NCBI RefSeq assembly: GCF_900199185.1
Contig: NZ_OBMI01000001.1
Location: forward strand, 62,001-126,000
From: Sphingomonas guangdongensis
Lineage (GTDB): Bacteria > Pseudomonadota > Alphaproteobacteria > Sphingomonadales > Sphingomonadaceae
Reading direction: 5' to 3'
DNA length: 64,000 nt
This document shows positions 36,586 to 47,926 of this stretch, piece by piece. The position numbers were made by a program, and so were the translations under genes. Every line of letters starts with the position of its first letter. Position 1 is the stretch's first letter. The notes beneath the pieces are model-generated. The model did no database searches. It had not been told where the DNA came from and worked only from the letters and a program-made list of their open reading frames with translations.

Positions 36586-37974
36586 ATGACCAAGTTCACC
36601 GACCTCGGGCTGTCGAAGCCCGTCATCGACGCCCTCGCCGCCAAGGGCTATGAGACGCCGACCCCGATCCAAGCGCAGGCGATCCCCGCTCTGCTGGAGG
36701 GCCGCGACCTGCTCGGCATCGCCCAGACCGGCACCGGCAAGACCGCCGCCTTCACCCTCCCCTCGATCGACCACTTGGTCGCCTCCGGCAAGCGCGCGCT
36801 GCCGCGGCAGTGCCGAATGCTCGTGCTCGCGCCGACGCGGGAGCTCGCGGCGCAGATCGCCGACAATGCGCGCGGCTATTCCAAGTTCGCCAAGCTCTCC
36901 GTCGTCACCGTGTTCGGCGGCACCTCCGTCCACAAGAACAAGGTCGATCTGTCGAAGGGGTGCGACATCCTGGTGGCAACACCCGGTCGCCTGCTCGACC
37001 TGATCGACGAGGGGCACCTGTCCCTCAGCGCGGTCGAGATCTTCGTCCTCGACGAGGCCGACCAGATGATGGACCTGGGCTTCATTCACGCGCTCAAGCG
37101 GGTGGTGAAGATCCTGCCGCACCAGCGCCAGTCGCTGTTCTTCTCGGCCACCATGCCGTCGGCGATCCGCGAGCTGTCGAGCCAGTTCATCAAGGATCCG
37201 GTCGAGGTGAAGGTGACCCCGGTCGCCACCACGGCGGAGCGGGTCGAGCAGCAGGTGATCCACGTCAACCAGACGGAGAAGCAGGCGCTGCTCACCATGG
37301 CGCTGCAGCAGCTCAAGATCGACCGAGCGCTGGTGTTCACCCGCACCAAGCACGGCGCCGACCGCGTGGTGAAGCTGCTCGCCGCCAACGATGTCGCCGC
37401 GAACGCAATCCACGGCAACAAGTCGCAGCCGCAGCGTGAGCGGGCGCTCGCCGCGTTCCGCTCGGGCGAGGTGCCGATCCTGGTCGCGACCGACATCGCC
37501 GCGCGTGGCATCGACGTGTCGGGGGTGAGCCACGTCTTCAATTTCGAGCTGCCCAACGTGCCGGAGCAGTATGTCCACCGCATCGGTCGCACCGCGCGAG
37601 CCGGCGCGGACGGGATCGCGATCAGCTTCTGTGCCGAGGACGAGCGGCCGTACCTCCGCGACATTGAGAAGCTGACCCGGCAGAAGATCGCGGTGCGCGG
37701 CCTGCCCGACAACTTCCTGGAGGAAGCGGCCAAGCTGGTGAAGGCGCGCAAGCCCGTGCCGGTCAGCCGCGATGAGCAGAACGGCCGCGCCGGCCGCGCG
37801 ATGCAGGGCGGTGGCGGTGGCCGCGGCGGCCGTAGTGGCGGCGGCAGCAGCGACGGCGAGCCGCGGCGGTTCTTTCCGGCCAAGAAGCGCTTCAGCGCAA
37901 AGCCTGCCGGTGGCGGCGGCGGCAGTGGCGGCGGCCAGCGTCGCGCCGGCGGCGGCGGCGGTCGCGGACGCTGA
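36586..37974 (+). CDS. DEAD-box RNA helicase, RhlE type
   Basis: A 462-residue ATP-dependent RNA helicase. The motifs seen, in order, are a Q-motif region (TPIQAQAIPALLEG), motif I AQTGTGKTAAF, Ia PTRELAAQI, II VLDEADQMMD, III FFSATMP, V VATDIAARGIDV and VI YVHRIGRTARAG. The last 65 residues are a Gly/Arg-rich tail (GGGGRGGRSGGGS) typical of RhlE-like enzymes that act in ribosome assembly or RNA turnover. A second helicase of a different subfamily is at 57228-58937. Confidence 0.93.
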   Translation: MTKFTDLGLSKPVIDALAAKGYETPTPIQAQAIPALLEGRDLLGIAQTGTGKTAAFTLPSIDHLVASGKRALPRQCRMLVLAPTRELAAQIADNARGYSKFAKLSVVTVFGGTSVHKNKVDLSKGCDILVATPGRLLDLIDEGHLSLSAVEIFVLDEADQMMDLGFIHALKRVVKILPHQRQSLFFSATMPSAIRELSSQFIKDPVEVKVTPVATTAERVEQQVIHVNQTEKQALLTMALQQLKIDRALVFTRTKHGADRVVKLLAANDVAANAIHGNKSQPQRERALAAFRSGEVPILVATDIAARGIDVSGVSHVFNFELPNVPEQYVHRIGRTARAGADGIAISFCAEDERPYLRDIEKLTRQKIAVRGLPDNFLEEAAKLVKARKPVPVSRDEQNGRAGRAMQGGGGGRGGRSGGGSSDGEPRRFFPAKKRFSAKPAGGGGGSGGGQRRAGGGGGRGR

Positions 37975-37992
37975 TCGGGGGCGGCGTCCGGC

Positions 37993-38925
37993 TCAGTCGT
38001 TGGCCGGCGCCCCCTCCCCCAGATAGCCGGAGAGCGGCACCAGCTGCTGCTCGGTGATCGTGTCCGGCAGCAGCATGATCGTCTGCGTCGGCATCATGTA
38101 CCATAGCAACATACGCGCGGCGCCGTCCGGGTCCTGCCCGGCACCGAAGCCGTCGCGGCGGCGATTGACGATCAGGCTGCGCGACGGCCGGAGCGCCGGA
38201 TCGACCATCACCGCCACGCGCGGCTCGGCAATCCCCCACCCCTGTACCAGGTGGCGATACAGCGCGCGCGCGGTGGCGGGCGGCAGGTATTCGCTCGACG
38301 GTGCGCCAATCATGACCTGATGGCTGGCGCGGACAGTCAGCGCCTGATGGCCGTTGCGCTGGTCGACCGCGTAGACCGCCTCATCGACCGGGCGCGCGCC
38401 CGCGTCCGCATCGACCGGGTCGCCCGCCGGATCGTCGAAGCGCAGCATCGCGTCGAGCCGACCCATCGAGAACACGAACTGCGGCGCGTCGGCCGGATCG
38501 TCGGGCGAGGCGAAGATCGCCGCGCCGGTCGCGTTATCCACCAGGCTGCGCGCGAGATTGCCGATCGACTGCGCCTCGAACGCGCCGCCGCGCGGCAGGT
38601 CGAAGCGAAGGTAGGGAAAGCCGTCCGGTCCCGTGAAGGCGGTCGGCGCGGGCAGCTCGGCCGAGCCATGCCACGCCGCATCGAAGAAGCGGCGGTGCCA
38701 GTCGTCGTCGCGTCGCTCGGGCGGCAGGGCGAACAAGTCGTGGAGGACCGCGGTGCGCGTTAGGTCGAACAGGTCGTCTGAGTGGAGCGAAAAGCGGCGC
38801 TTCCTCGTCTCGACGACGCGGAGCGGTGGTGCCTCGGTGACGGCGGACGCGGGTGGCAACGCGGCTGCTAGCTGGTCCCTACCCTTAGGTGTGCGCTGTC
38901 CGCGCAACCAGCTGAACAAACCCAT
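37993..38925 (-). CDS. Conserved-looking protein of unknown function
   Basis: A 310-residue soluble protein, starting at ATG 38925 (MGLFSWLRG; the frame is open upstream but those residues look non-coding). It has no signal peptide or membrane helix. Notable segments are HSDDLFDLTRTAVLHDLF, RRDDDWHRRFFDAAWHGSAEL and the C-terminal ARMLLWYMMPTQTIMLLP. I do not recognise a domain. It ends 18 bp from the convergent helicase gene and shares its strand with the next small gene. Confidence 0.7.
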   Translation of the reverse strand: MGLFSWLRGQRTPKGRDQLAAALPPASAVTEAPPLRVVETRKRRFSLHSDDLFDLTRTAVLHDLFALPPERRDDDWHRRFFDAAWHGSAELPAPTAFTGPDGFPYLRFDLPRGGAFEAQSIGNLARSLVDNATGAAIFASPDDPADAPQFVFSMGRLDAMLRFDDPAGDPVDADAGARPVDEAVYAVDQRNGHQALTVRASHQVMIGAPSSEYLPPATARALYRHLVQGWGIAEPRVAVMVDPALRPSRSLIVNRRRDGFGAGQDPDGAARMLLWYMMPTQTIMLLPDTITEQQLVPLSGYLGEGAPAND

Positions 38926-39009
38926 TCGCGCCTCCGGCACCGATCGTGGCCGCTCCGTCCGCACGGCGCAAGCGGCGACCGGACCCGAGCCCGGTCGCCG
39001 CCGCAAGCA

Positions 39010-39387
39010 TCACTTCTTGCGGGCGCGCTTCGGCTCGGCGGCAGCTGACGTGTCCTCTTCCTCGTCGCCCTGCTCGTCGCCCGCCTCGACCAGTGCCTCG
39101 CCCAGCGACTTGACCTTGTCGCCGTTCTTGTCGGCGCGATCGGCGATCTTCACGGTCGCCTCGCCCAGCCGGTGGAGCAGCGCGTGGACGCGGTCGGCGT
39201 CGGGCTCGCCCTTCTCGAGCTGCTTGCGGAGCGACTGAAGGTCGCGAAGGATGCCCTTTGCACCGGTGACATCCAGGTCGGCGAGCGCGGCCTCCCAGTC
39301 CTCGATCAGGTCGGCACCCTTCGCCGGCTTGGTCTCGTCCAGCCCGCGATTGATCGCGTTCAGTGTTGCGGCAAACTTCACGGCCAT
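39010..39387 (-). CDS. Small helical charged protein of unknown function
   Basis: A 125-residue protein made almost entirely of predicted helix, rich in Asp, Glu, Lys and Ala. A central region resembles a coiled coil (ILRDLQSLRKQLEKGEPDAD). The tail is acidic then basic (GDEQGDEEEDTSAAAEPKRARKK). No known domain was recognised. It lies upstream of the 310-residue gene on the same strand with an 84-bp gap. Confidence 0.68.
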   Translation of the reverse strand: MAVKFAATLNAINRGLDETKPAKGADLIEDWEAALADLDVTGAKGILRDLQSLRKQLEKGEPDADRVHALLHRLGEATVKIADRADKNGDKVKSLGEALVEAGDEQGDEEEDTSAAAEPKRARKK

Positions 39388-39461
39388 GTTGCTGATCCTC
39401 CAAATGGGCGAGTGCCCGGCGGAGAACGAGGGGTCCCGCCGATCGCTCCGGTTAGATCGGA

Positions 39462-39890
39462 CTAACCTGCGTTAGAGTCGAGCGAGGCACAGAGGATGGC
39501 ATGCTCGCTGTCGGTCAGTGCGGCGGCGGCGGCGGCACCCGCCGCGAGGTGCCTGACCAGCACCGCCCCTGCACCCGTCAGCGCAATCGTCTGGTAGCGC
39601 CGATCAGTGCCCCCAGCGCCCGCGCGAACCACCAGTCGGCGTGCGCGCAACCGGTCGATCAGGCGGGTAGTGCCGCCGCGGGTCAGTCCGAGCGTCTCGG
39701 CGAGCATGCTTGGCGGAACAGCACCTGCCGCGTGCAGGGCTGAGAGGAGCCGCCACTCGGCGACGCTCACGCGCTCTGCGGCGATTGCGGCGGAAACACG
39801 CGCGTCGCTCACGCGGACGATCGCCCGCAACTGCTCGATCAGGTTCAACACAGGCTGTTCAAAGACCGGGATGGTTGCTACGTCAACCAT
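39462..39890 (-). CDS. MarR-family transcriptional regulator
   Basis: A 142-residue winged-helix protein with the MarR core VAEWRLLSALHAAGAVPPSMLAETLGLTRGGTTRLIDRLRARRLVVR (about 45-91) and a wing at GGTDRRYQTIALTGAG. There is no obvious target gene beside it: upstream is the divergent atp operon and downstream a small unknown protein. The effector is unknown. Confidence 0.87.
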   Translation of the reverse strand: MVDVATIPVFEQPVLNLIEQLRAIVRVSDARVSAAIAAERVSVAEWRLLSALHAAGAVPPSMLAETLGLTRGGTTRLIDRLRARRLVVRAGAGGTDRRYQTIALTGAGAVLVRHLAAGAAAAAALTDSEHAILCASLDSNAG

Positions 39891-40016
39891 TAGGCGCTGA
39901 TCGGTTGCATCCAGCGGTGAGCCCTGCTAGGCGCGCGGCGACCCCGATGGAGCCGCCCGCGGCCTCCTCCTCTTGCGGGTCGCACCCACTGGTCCGGAAC
40001 AAGGAAGCACGCGTTC

Positions 40017-40568
40017 GTGGAAAGCGCCGGTATTCAGGCAAGCCTCAGCGGCCGCTACGCCACCGCGTTGTTCGAACTGGCGCGCGACGCGAAGACGATC
40101 GACCAGGTCGAGCAGAGCCTGGCCCGCGTCCGCCAGGCACTCGCCGAGTCGGCCGAGTTCCGCGCGCTGACCGCCAGCCCGGTCCTGGCGCGCGCCGACG
40201 CTGCCCGCGCTGTCGCCGCGGTGGCGCAGTCGCTCGGGCTGGACCCGACCACCACCAGCTTCCTCGGCGTGCTCGCCGAGAACCGCCGCCTGCGTGAGCT
40301 CGGCGCCGTGATCCGCGCCTATCGCACGCTCGCCGCGCAGCACCGCGGCGAGACCACGGCAGAGGTCACCTCCGCCCACCCGCTCACCGACGATCAGGTC
40401 GACAACCTTAAGCAGGCGCTGCGCCAGCGCGTCGGTCGCGAGGTCGCGGTCGACCTGTCGGTCGACCCTTCGCTGCTCGGCGGACTGGTCGTCCGGATCG
40501 GCAGTCAGATGATCGACAGTTCGATCCGCACCCGCCTCAACACTCTCGCACATGCCATGAAGGGCTGA
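40017..40568 (+). CDS. atpH: ATP synthase F1 subunit delta
   Basis: A 183-residue subunit linking F1 to the peripheral stalk. It begins at GTG 40017 after AAGGAAG. Family features are SGRYATALFELARD (about 11-24) and the C-terminal TAEVTSAHPLTDDQVDNLKQALRQRVG, then DPSLLGGLVVRIGSQMIDSSIRTRL. It is the first gene of atpHAGDC. The Fo genes are not here, as is usual in alphaproteobacteria, which keep them in a separate operon. Confidence 0.95.
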   Translation: MESAGIQASLSGRYATALFELARDAKTIDQVEQSLARVRQALAESAEFRALTASPVLARADAARAVAAVAQSLGLDPTTTSFLGVLAENRRLRELGAVIRAYRTLAAQHRGETTAEVTSAHPLTDDQVDNLKQALRQRVGREVAVDLSVDPSLLGGLVVRIGSQMIDSSIRTRLNTLAHAMKG

Positions 40569-42101
<1,533 letters not shown>

Positions 42102-42105
42102 TCAC

Positions 42106-42235
42106 CTCGTCACCCCGGCGACAGGGCTTTCCCGTCAAAGTAGTACTTTGACGGGGCCCAAGACCGGGGTCCAGAGCCAGGAGCGGCACCGCCCGTGACC
42201 CTGGATCCCGGCCTCCGCCGGGATGACGGCAGAAA
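42106..42235. repeat. Repeat cluster inside the atp operon with a 25-bp perfect palindrome
   Basis: At 42131-42155 the arms CCCGTCAAAGTA and TACTTTGACGGG flank a single G. It is surrounded by type B elements: caccccggcgacagggc on the left, and ggatcccggcctccgccggg at about 42203-42222 with ccaagaccggggtccagagc between. All lie between the atpA stop and the atpG ribosome site. The hairpins could stop exonucleases or reduce read-through, which is inference. Confidence 0.65.
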
Positions 42236-42243
42236 GAGACGAG

Positions 42244-43128
42244 ATGGCAAGCTTAAAGGCCCTCAAGCTTCGCATCGGCTCGGTGAAGTCGACGCAGAAG
42301 ATCACCAAGGCGATGAAGATGGTCGCCGCCGCCAAGCTGCGCCGCGCGCAGGAGGCGGCGGAGGCCGGGCGCCCCTATGCGCAGACGCTGGAGCGCGTGG
42401 TGGCGAGCCTCGCCGGCAAGGTCCAGATCGGCGAAGGCTCGTCCCCGCTGCTCGCCGGGACGGGCAAGCAGGACGTCCACCTGTTCGTGGTCGCGACCAG
42501 CGATCGCGGCCTCGCCGGCGCGTTCAACACCAACATCGCCCGCCTGGCCCGCCGCCGCGCCGATGAGCTCATCGCGCAGGGCAAGACGGTCAAGTTCTAC
42601 ACCATCGGTCGCAAGGGGCGCGCGGCGCTCGCCCGCATCTACCGCGACCGCATGGCGCACGGGATCGAGCCCGGCGACCTCGGCAAGCTGACCTTTGCCG
42701 ACGCGCGCGGTTACGCCGACGACCTGATCCGCCGCTACTTGAACGGCGAGTTCGACGTCGCGCACCTGTTCTTCTCGACCTTCAAGTCGGTGCTGGCGCA
42801 GGAGCCGACCGAGCAGCAGATCATCCCGGTGCAGGTCAAGGTCTCGGCAACGCCGTCTGCGGATTCAGGCATGGCCGCGGTCGAGTACGAGCCCGACGAG
42901 GAGTCGATCCTGGCCGAGCTGCTGCCGCGCAACATCGCGATCCAGCTGTTCCGCGCGATGCGGGAGAATGCCGCGTCCGAGCAGGGCAGCAAGATGACCG
43001 CGATGGACAATGCGACCCGCAACGCCGGCGACCTCATCAACCGGCTGACCATCGAATACAACCGCACCCGCCAGGCCGCGATCACGACCGAGCTGGTGGA
43101 GATCATCTCGGGCGCCGAAGCGCTCTAA
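42244..43128 (+). CDS. atpG: ATP synthase F1 subunit gamma
   Basis: A 294-residue rotor subunit. The start ATG 42244 gives the usual MASLKALKLRIGSVKSTQKI. The hydrophobic core helices VVAAAKLRRAQEAAE and the C-terminal RNAGDLINRLTIEYNRTRQA (about 262-281) ITTELVEIISGAEAL are canonical. An in-frame start at 42223 within the repeat region is rejected. Confidence 0.97.
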   Translation: MASLKALKLRIGSVKSTQKITKAMKMVAAAKLRRAQEAAEAGRPYAQTLERVVASLAGKVQIGEGSSPLLAGTGKQDVHLFVVATSDRGLAGAFNTNIARLARRRADELIAQGKTVKFYTIGRKGRAALARIYRDRMAHGIEPGDLGKLTFADARGYADDLIRRYLNGEFDVAHLFFSTFKSVLAQEPTEQQIIPVQVKVSATPSADSGMAAVEYEPDEESILAELLPRNIAIQLFRAMRENAASEQGSKMTAMDNATRNAGDLINRLTIEYNRTRQAAITTELVEIISGAEAL

Positions 43129-44634
<1,506 letters not shown>

Positions 44635-44764
44635 CTGACCTTGAACCCTCGCTCCTGTGGGTGAGAGGGTTGAGAGAGGGGCCGTGTCGTGAGCGTCCCT
44701 CCCTCCCAATGACTGCCCCTCTCCCCGACCCTCTCCCTACAGGGGAGAGGGAGAAGGTAATCCA
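44635..44764. repeat. CCCTCTCCC-type palindrome between atpD and atpC
   Basis: The right part has arms CCCTCTCCC (44731-44739) and GGGAGAGGG around tacag. The left part carries related gagggttgagagagggg. This is a known style of dispersed intergenic repeat in GC-rich proteobacteria. No gene was seen. Confidence 0.55.
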
Positions 44765-45019
44765 ATGCTGCATTTCGAACTCGTGACGCCTGAACGCCTG
44801 GTCCGCTCCGAGGACGTCTACATGGTCGTGGTGCCCGGCACGGAGGGCGACTTCGGCGTGCTGGAGAATCATGCGCCGCTGATGTCGACGATCCGCGACG
44901 GCGAGCTTGCGATCTACCGCACGCAGGGCTCGACGCCCGAGACAATCCGCATCGAGGGCGGCTTCGCCGAGGTGAACGGCGTCGGGCTGGTTGTGCTGGC
45001 GGAGGCGGTCACGGGCTGA
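44765..45019 (+). CDS. atpC: ATP synthase F1 subunit epsilon, short form
   Basis: An 84-residue subunit containing only the N-terminal beta-sandwich ([20 protein letters not shown], then [15 protein letters not shown], then [18 protein letters not shown]). The C-terminal helical hairpin found in the 130-140-residue forms, which inhibits ATP hydrolysis in E. coli, is absent. No coding remnant of it follows the stop, so this is a native short form and not a frameshift. Regulation of hydrolysis would then need another inhibitor such as the alphaproteobacterial zeta protein, which is not encoded in the window. Confidence 0.92.
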   Translation: MLHFELVTPERLVRSEDVYMVVVPGTEGDFGVLENHAPLMSTIRDGELAIYRTQGSTPETIRIEGGFAEVNGVGLVVLAEAVTG

Positions 45020-45046
45020 GGTGCTCGCGCGTATCTACTCGCCAGC

Positions 45047-45158
45047 CGTTCGTCCTGAGTAGCTACTGAGCCCCGGCGAAGGCGCGTATCGAAGGGCACG
45101 TGACTTGGCTGTCCTTCGATACGCCGCTTCGACAAGCTCAGCGGCTACTCAGGACAAT
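45047..45158. repeat. Complete type A dispersed repeat between atpC and cpaF
   Basis: The left arm is gttcgtcctgagtagctactgag with cgcgtatcgaaggg; the right arm is tccttcgatacgccgcttcg with aagctcagcggctactcagg. Together they form an imperfect inverted repeat of about 110 bp. The remaining spacer up to 45269 holds no gene; it is AT-richer (ggcaattctaaagccttag) and may contain the cpaF promoter. Confidence 0.62.
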
Positions 45159-45269
45159 TGGATGAATTAGTCACAACCCTACTCACCGTGGTTAGGCAAT
45201 TCTAAAGCCTTAGCCCCTAGTTCCTGTGCCACTTTGGTGCGGGTCGGTCCCGCGCAAGCGAGGGGCGGG

Positions 45270-46808
45270 ATGAGCGCTTTCGGTCGACGTAATGGATTGA
45301 GCGGCACGCCCGGCGCACGGCCGGCATTCGGCGTGGCCCGGCCGATGCAGGGTGGGCCGGCGCGCGCCGACGGGCCCGAAGGCGGCGAGCAGTTCCCGCC
45401 GCTCCATCCCGGTGCCCTCCCCGGCATGGCGGAGAGCGACGCGTCAGCGCCGCTCGAGCCGACCGCCGCCAGCAGCGACGCGATGACCCGGCTCGCCGAG
45501 CGTCAGGCCGCGTCCGCCGAGTCGGGCTCCAGCCGCGTCGAGGGCTTCGAGAGCTCGATCCACCGCATCAAGGAGCAGGTGCTGCCGCGCCTGCTGGAGC
45601 GCGTCGATCCCGAAGCCGCCGCGACCCTCAGCAAGGACGAGCTGGCCGAGGAGTTCCGCCCGATCATCGGCGAGGTGCTCGCCGAGCTGAAGCTGACGCT
45701 CAACCGCCGCGAACAGTTCGCGCTGGAAAAGGTGCTGGTCGACGAGCTGCTCGGCCTAGGACCGCTCGAAGAGCTGCTCTCCGACCCGGCGATCTCCGAC
45801 ATCATGGTCAACGGCCCCGAGCAGACCTTTATCGAGCGCAAGGGCCGGCTTGAGCTCGCCGCCATCCAGTTCCGCGACGAGGAGCATCTGTTCCAGATCG
45901 CGCAGCGCATCTGCAACTCGGTCGGCCGCCGCGTCGACCAGACCACCCCGCTCGCCGACGCGCGCCTGAAGGACGGCAGCCGCGTCAACGTGATCGTCCC
46001 GCCGCTCAGCCTCAAGGGCACGGCGATCTCGATCCGCAAATTCTCAGACAAGCCGATCACGCTCGACATGATGGCGGGGTTCGGGTCTATGTCGCCCAAG
46101 ATGGCGACCGCGCTCAAGATCGCGGGTGCCAGCCGGTTCAACATCGTCATCTCGGGCGGTACCGGCTCGGGCAAGACGACGATGCTGAACGCCCTGTCGA
46201 AGATGATCGACCCGGGCGAGCGCGTGCTGACGATCGAGGACGCGGCCGAGCTTCGCCTCCAGCAGCCGCACTGGCTGCCGCTCGAAACTCGTCCGCCGAA
46301 TCTGGAGGGTCAGGGCGAGATCACGATTCGCGACCTGGTCAAGAACGCGCTGCGTATGCGCCCCGACCGGATCATCCTGGGCGAGATCCGCGGTAGCGAG
46401 TGCTTCGACCTGCTGTCGGCCATGAACACCGGCCACGACGGGTCGATGTGCACGCTCCACTCCAACTCCCCGCGCGAGTGCCTGGGGCGTATGGAGAACA
46501 TGGTCATGATGGGCGACATCAAGATTCCGAAGGAGGCGATCAGCCGTCAGATCGCGGACTCGGTCGACCTGATCGTCCAGGTCAAGCGCCTGCGCGATGG
46601 CAGCCGCCGCGTGACCAACGTGACGGAGGTCATCGGCATGGAAGGCCCGGTGATCGTCACGCAGGAGCTGTTCAAGTTCGAGTATCTGGACGAGTCGGCC
46701 GACGGCAAGATCATCGGCGAGTACCGCTCGATGGGCCTGCGTCCGTACACGCTCGACAAGGCGCGACAGTTCGGGTTCGACCAGGCGCTGCTGGAGGCGT
46801 GTCTATAA
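45270..46808 (+). CDS. cpaF: CpaF-family ATPase of a Flp pilus (Tad)-type secretion system
   Basis: A 512-residue secretion ATPase. The N-terminal 90 residues are low-complexity. The conserved core begins at [19 protein letters not shown], with Walker [17 protein letters not shown] (about 305-320), [13 protein letters not shown], and Walker [16 protein letters not shown] with THSNSP-like [11 protein letters not shown]. It energises assembly of Flp pili from the cytoplasmic face. The start is ATG 45270 (MSAFGRRNG); an ATG at 45234 is possible. Unusually, no other cpa/tad genes flank it here. A perfect 8-bp hairpin without a T tract follows at 46817-46836. Confidence 0.92.
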   Translation: MSAFGRRNGLSGTPGARPAFGVARPMQGGPARADGPEGGEQFPPLHPGALPGMAESDASAPLEPTAASSDAMTRLAERQAASAESGSSRVEGFESSIHRIKEQVLPRLLERVDPEAAATLSKDELAEEFRPIIGEVLAELKLTLNRREQFALEKVLVDELLGLGPLEELLSDPAISDIMVNGPEQTFIERKGRLELAAIQFRDEEHLFQIAQRICNSVGRRVDQTTPLADARLKDGSRVNVIVPPLSLKGTAISIRKFSDKPITLDMMAGFGSMSPKMATALKIAGASRFNIVISGGTGSGKTTMLNALSKMIDPGERVLTIEDAAELRLQQPHWLPLETRPPNLEGQGEITIRDLVKNALRMRPDRIILGEIRGSECFDLLSAMNTGHDGSMCTLHSNSPRECLGRMENMVMMGDIKIPKEAISRQIADSVDLIVQVKRLRDGSRRVTNVTEVIGMEGPVIVTQELFKFEYLDESADGKIIGEYRSMGLRPYTLDKARQFGFDQALLEACL

Positions 46809-46871
46809 GCTAAGTGCTCCCGCGCGTGCGGGAGCCCAGAGCCGAAGCCGGTACCTTTCGTTATCCTGGGC

Positions 46872-47009
46872 TCACGCGTCGACGGTCTCGACCGACGCTT
46901 CGTCCTTGGACGTAAGGCGCTCCGCCTTGCGCGCGCGGTCGGCATCACGCATCGCCGACAAGAGCCGCGGCGCAACCGAGGCGGGCAACCCGCCGCTCAC
47001 CCAGCGCAC
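46872..47009 (-). CDS. Possible small protein of unknown function (45 residues)
   Basis: A short frame starting at GTG 47009 and ending TGA at 46874-46872. It begins six bases after the stop of the 140-residue gene on the same strand. The product, starting VRWVSGGLPAS and ending SKDEASVETVDA, is hydrophilic and helical with a charged RDADRARKAERL core. Third codon positions are mostly G or C, as in real genes here. No ribosome site is clear, so it may be translated by coupling or be spurious. Confidence 0.38.
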   Translation of the reverse strand: MRWVSGGLPASVAPRLLSAMRDADRARKAERLTSKDEASVETVDA

Positions 47010-47014
47010 GACGT

Positions 47015-47437
47015 TCAGGCCGCCCGCGCCAGCTTGGCCGCCAGGCCCCGGCGAAAGCGCCGCTCTGTCACCGCGCGGCGCCGCACGCCGATGCTGTCGA
47101 CCAGCAGCTCATACTGCTCCTGCGTGAAGCCCGCGTCCAGAAACGCCTTTACCGCGTCGCCGGGCACCACATATCCATAATGCCAGGAGATCACCGCCAT
47201 GCGGCGGAGCGCCTCCAGCTGCGGATCGGCGAGGCGCGGATTGTGGCTGCGCCCGCCGAAAACCGCACCCATCGCGACCGAGAGGGCACCGGGCGCGCGC
47301 AGCGACGACAGCTTGTCTCGCTCGGCCAGCATGATCACCGACCATTCCAGGGCCGAGAAGCCGGTCGTCCGGCGCGGCTCGGCCGCGTCGCCTGCCGGGC
47401 TGCCCGCCGCTGCTTCGCTGAAGTTCAGATAGGCCAT
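47015..47437 (-). CDS. Protein of unknown function
   Basis: A 140-residue soluble protein with no signal or membrane segment. Its middle contains FSALEWSVIMLAERDKLSSL and ALRRMAVISWHYGYVVP, and its C-terminus is arginine-rich (RRRAVTERRFRRGL). I do not recognise a domain. The start ATG 47437 is preceded by GGGAGCC. A possible small gene follows six bases after its stop. Confidence 0.68.
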   Translation of the reverse strand: MAYLNFSEAAAGSPAGDAAEPRRTTGFSALEWSVIMLAERDKLSSLRAPGALSVAMGAVFGGRSHNPRLADPQLEALRRMAVISWHYGYVVPGDAVKAFLDAGFTQEQYELLVDSIGVRRRAVTERRFRRGLAAKLARAA

Positions 47438-47533
47438 GGTTCCGGCTCCCTTCTGCCAAGCGGTGGACCAGCTGTCCCTTACCGCTGCCGCTCACTTCTA
47501 TACTGATGGGTATAGAAAGGGCGCCCCGAACCG

Positions 47534-47926
47534 TCAACCGCTTTCTGTACCGGCCGTTATTTTTGTGCAAGTGATGATTTCACCCTCGGCGACCGTGACC
47601 GGCCACGGCGTCAGCGACGCGCCCGTGCACGGCCCGCCCAGGCACAGCCCGTCCGCGATCCGGAACACCGCGCCGTGCCAGCTGCACACGATCAGCGTGC
47701 CGTCGGGCGAGAGATAGTCGTCGAGCCGGGCCGCGAGCGGAACGCCGGCGTGCGGGCAGCGATCGACGTAGCCGGTGACCACGCCGCCCTGCCGCACGAC
47801 GAAGCCGTGGAAGCGACCGGCGCGCAGCTGCAGGACGTAGTTGCGGGCGGTGCCGTCGGGAATCTGGTCGAGCGGACCGAGCCGTACGCCGGGCGGAGTC
47901 GCGAAGAGCCGCTCGATCCCGGTCAC
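47534..47926 (-). CDS. Rieske 2Fe-2S domain protein (ferredoxin type)
   Basis: A 130-residue protein made of one Rieske domain. The cluster ligands are in RCPHAGVPLAAR and IVCSWHGAVFRI (CXH...CXXH), about 19 residues apart as in Rieske-type ferredoxins. There is no signal or anchor, so it is cytoplasmic and would feed electrons to an oxygenase or a similar partner. It starts at GTG 47926, overlapping the maiA stop (GTGA). The coupling to a glutathione-transferase-type isomerase suggests aromatic catabolism, which is inference. Confidence 0.88.
   Translation of the reverse strand: MTGIERLFATPPGVRLGPLDQIPDGTARNYVLQLRAGRFHGFVVRQGGVVTGYVDRCPHAGVPLAARLDDYLSPDGTLIVCSWHGAVFRIADGLCLGGPCTGASLTPWPVTVAEGEIITCTKITAGTESG

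Noticed and set aside
44765..45160. A frameshift truncating atpC
   Set aside because: No coding remnant of the C-terminal helices follows in any frame; the sequence runs straight into a dispersed repeat, and short epsilon subunits are known in this group.
46817..46836. Hairpin GCTCCCGC/GCGGGAGC after cpaF as a terminator
   Set aside because: The stem is perfect but no T tract follows on either strand, so I do not call it a rho-independent terminator.
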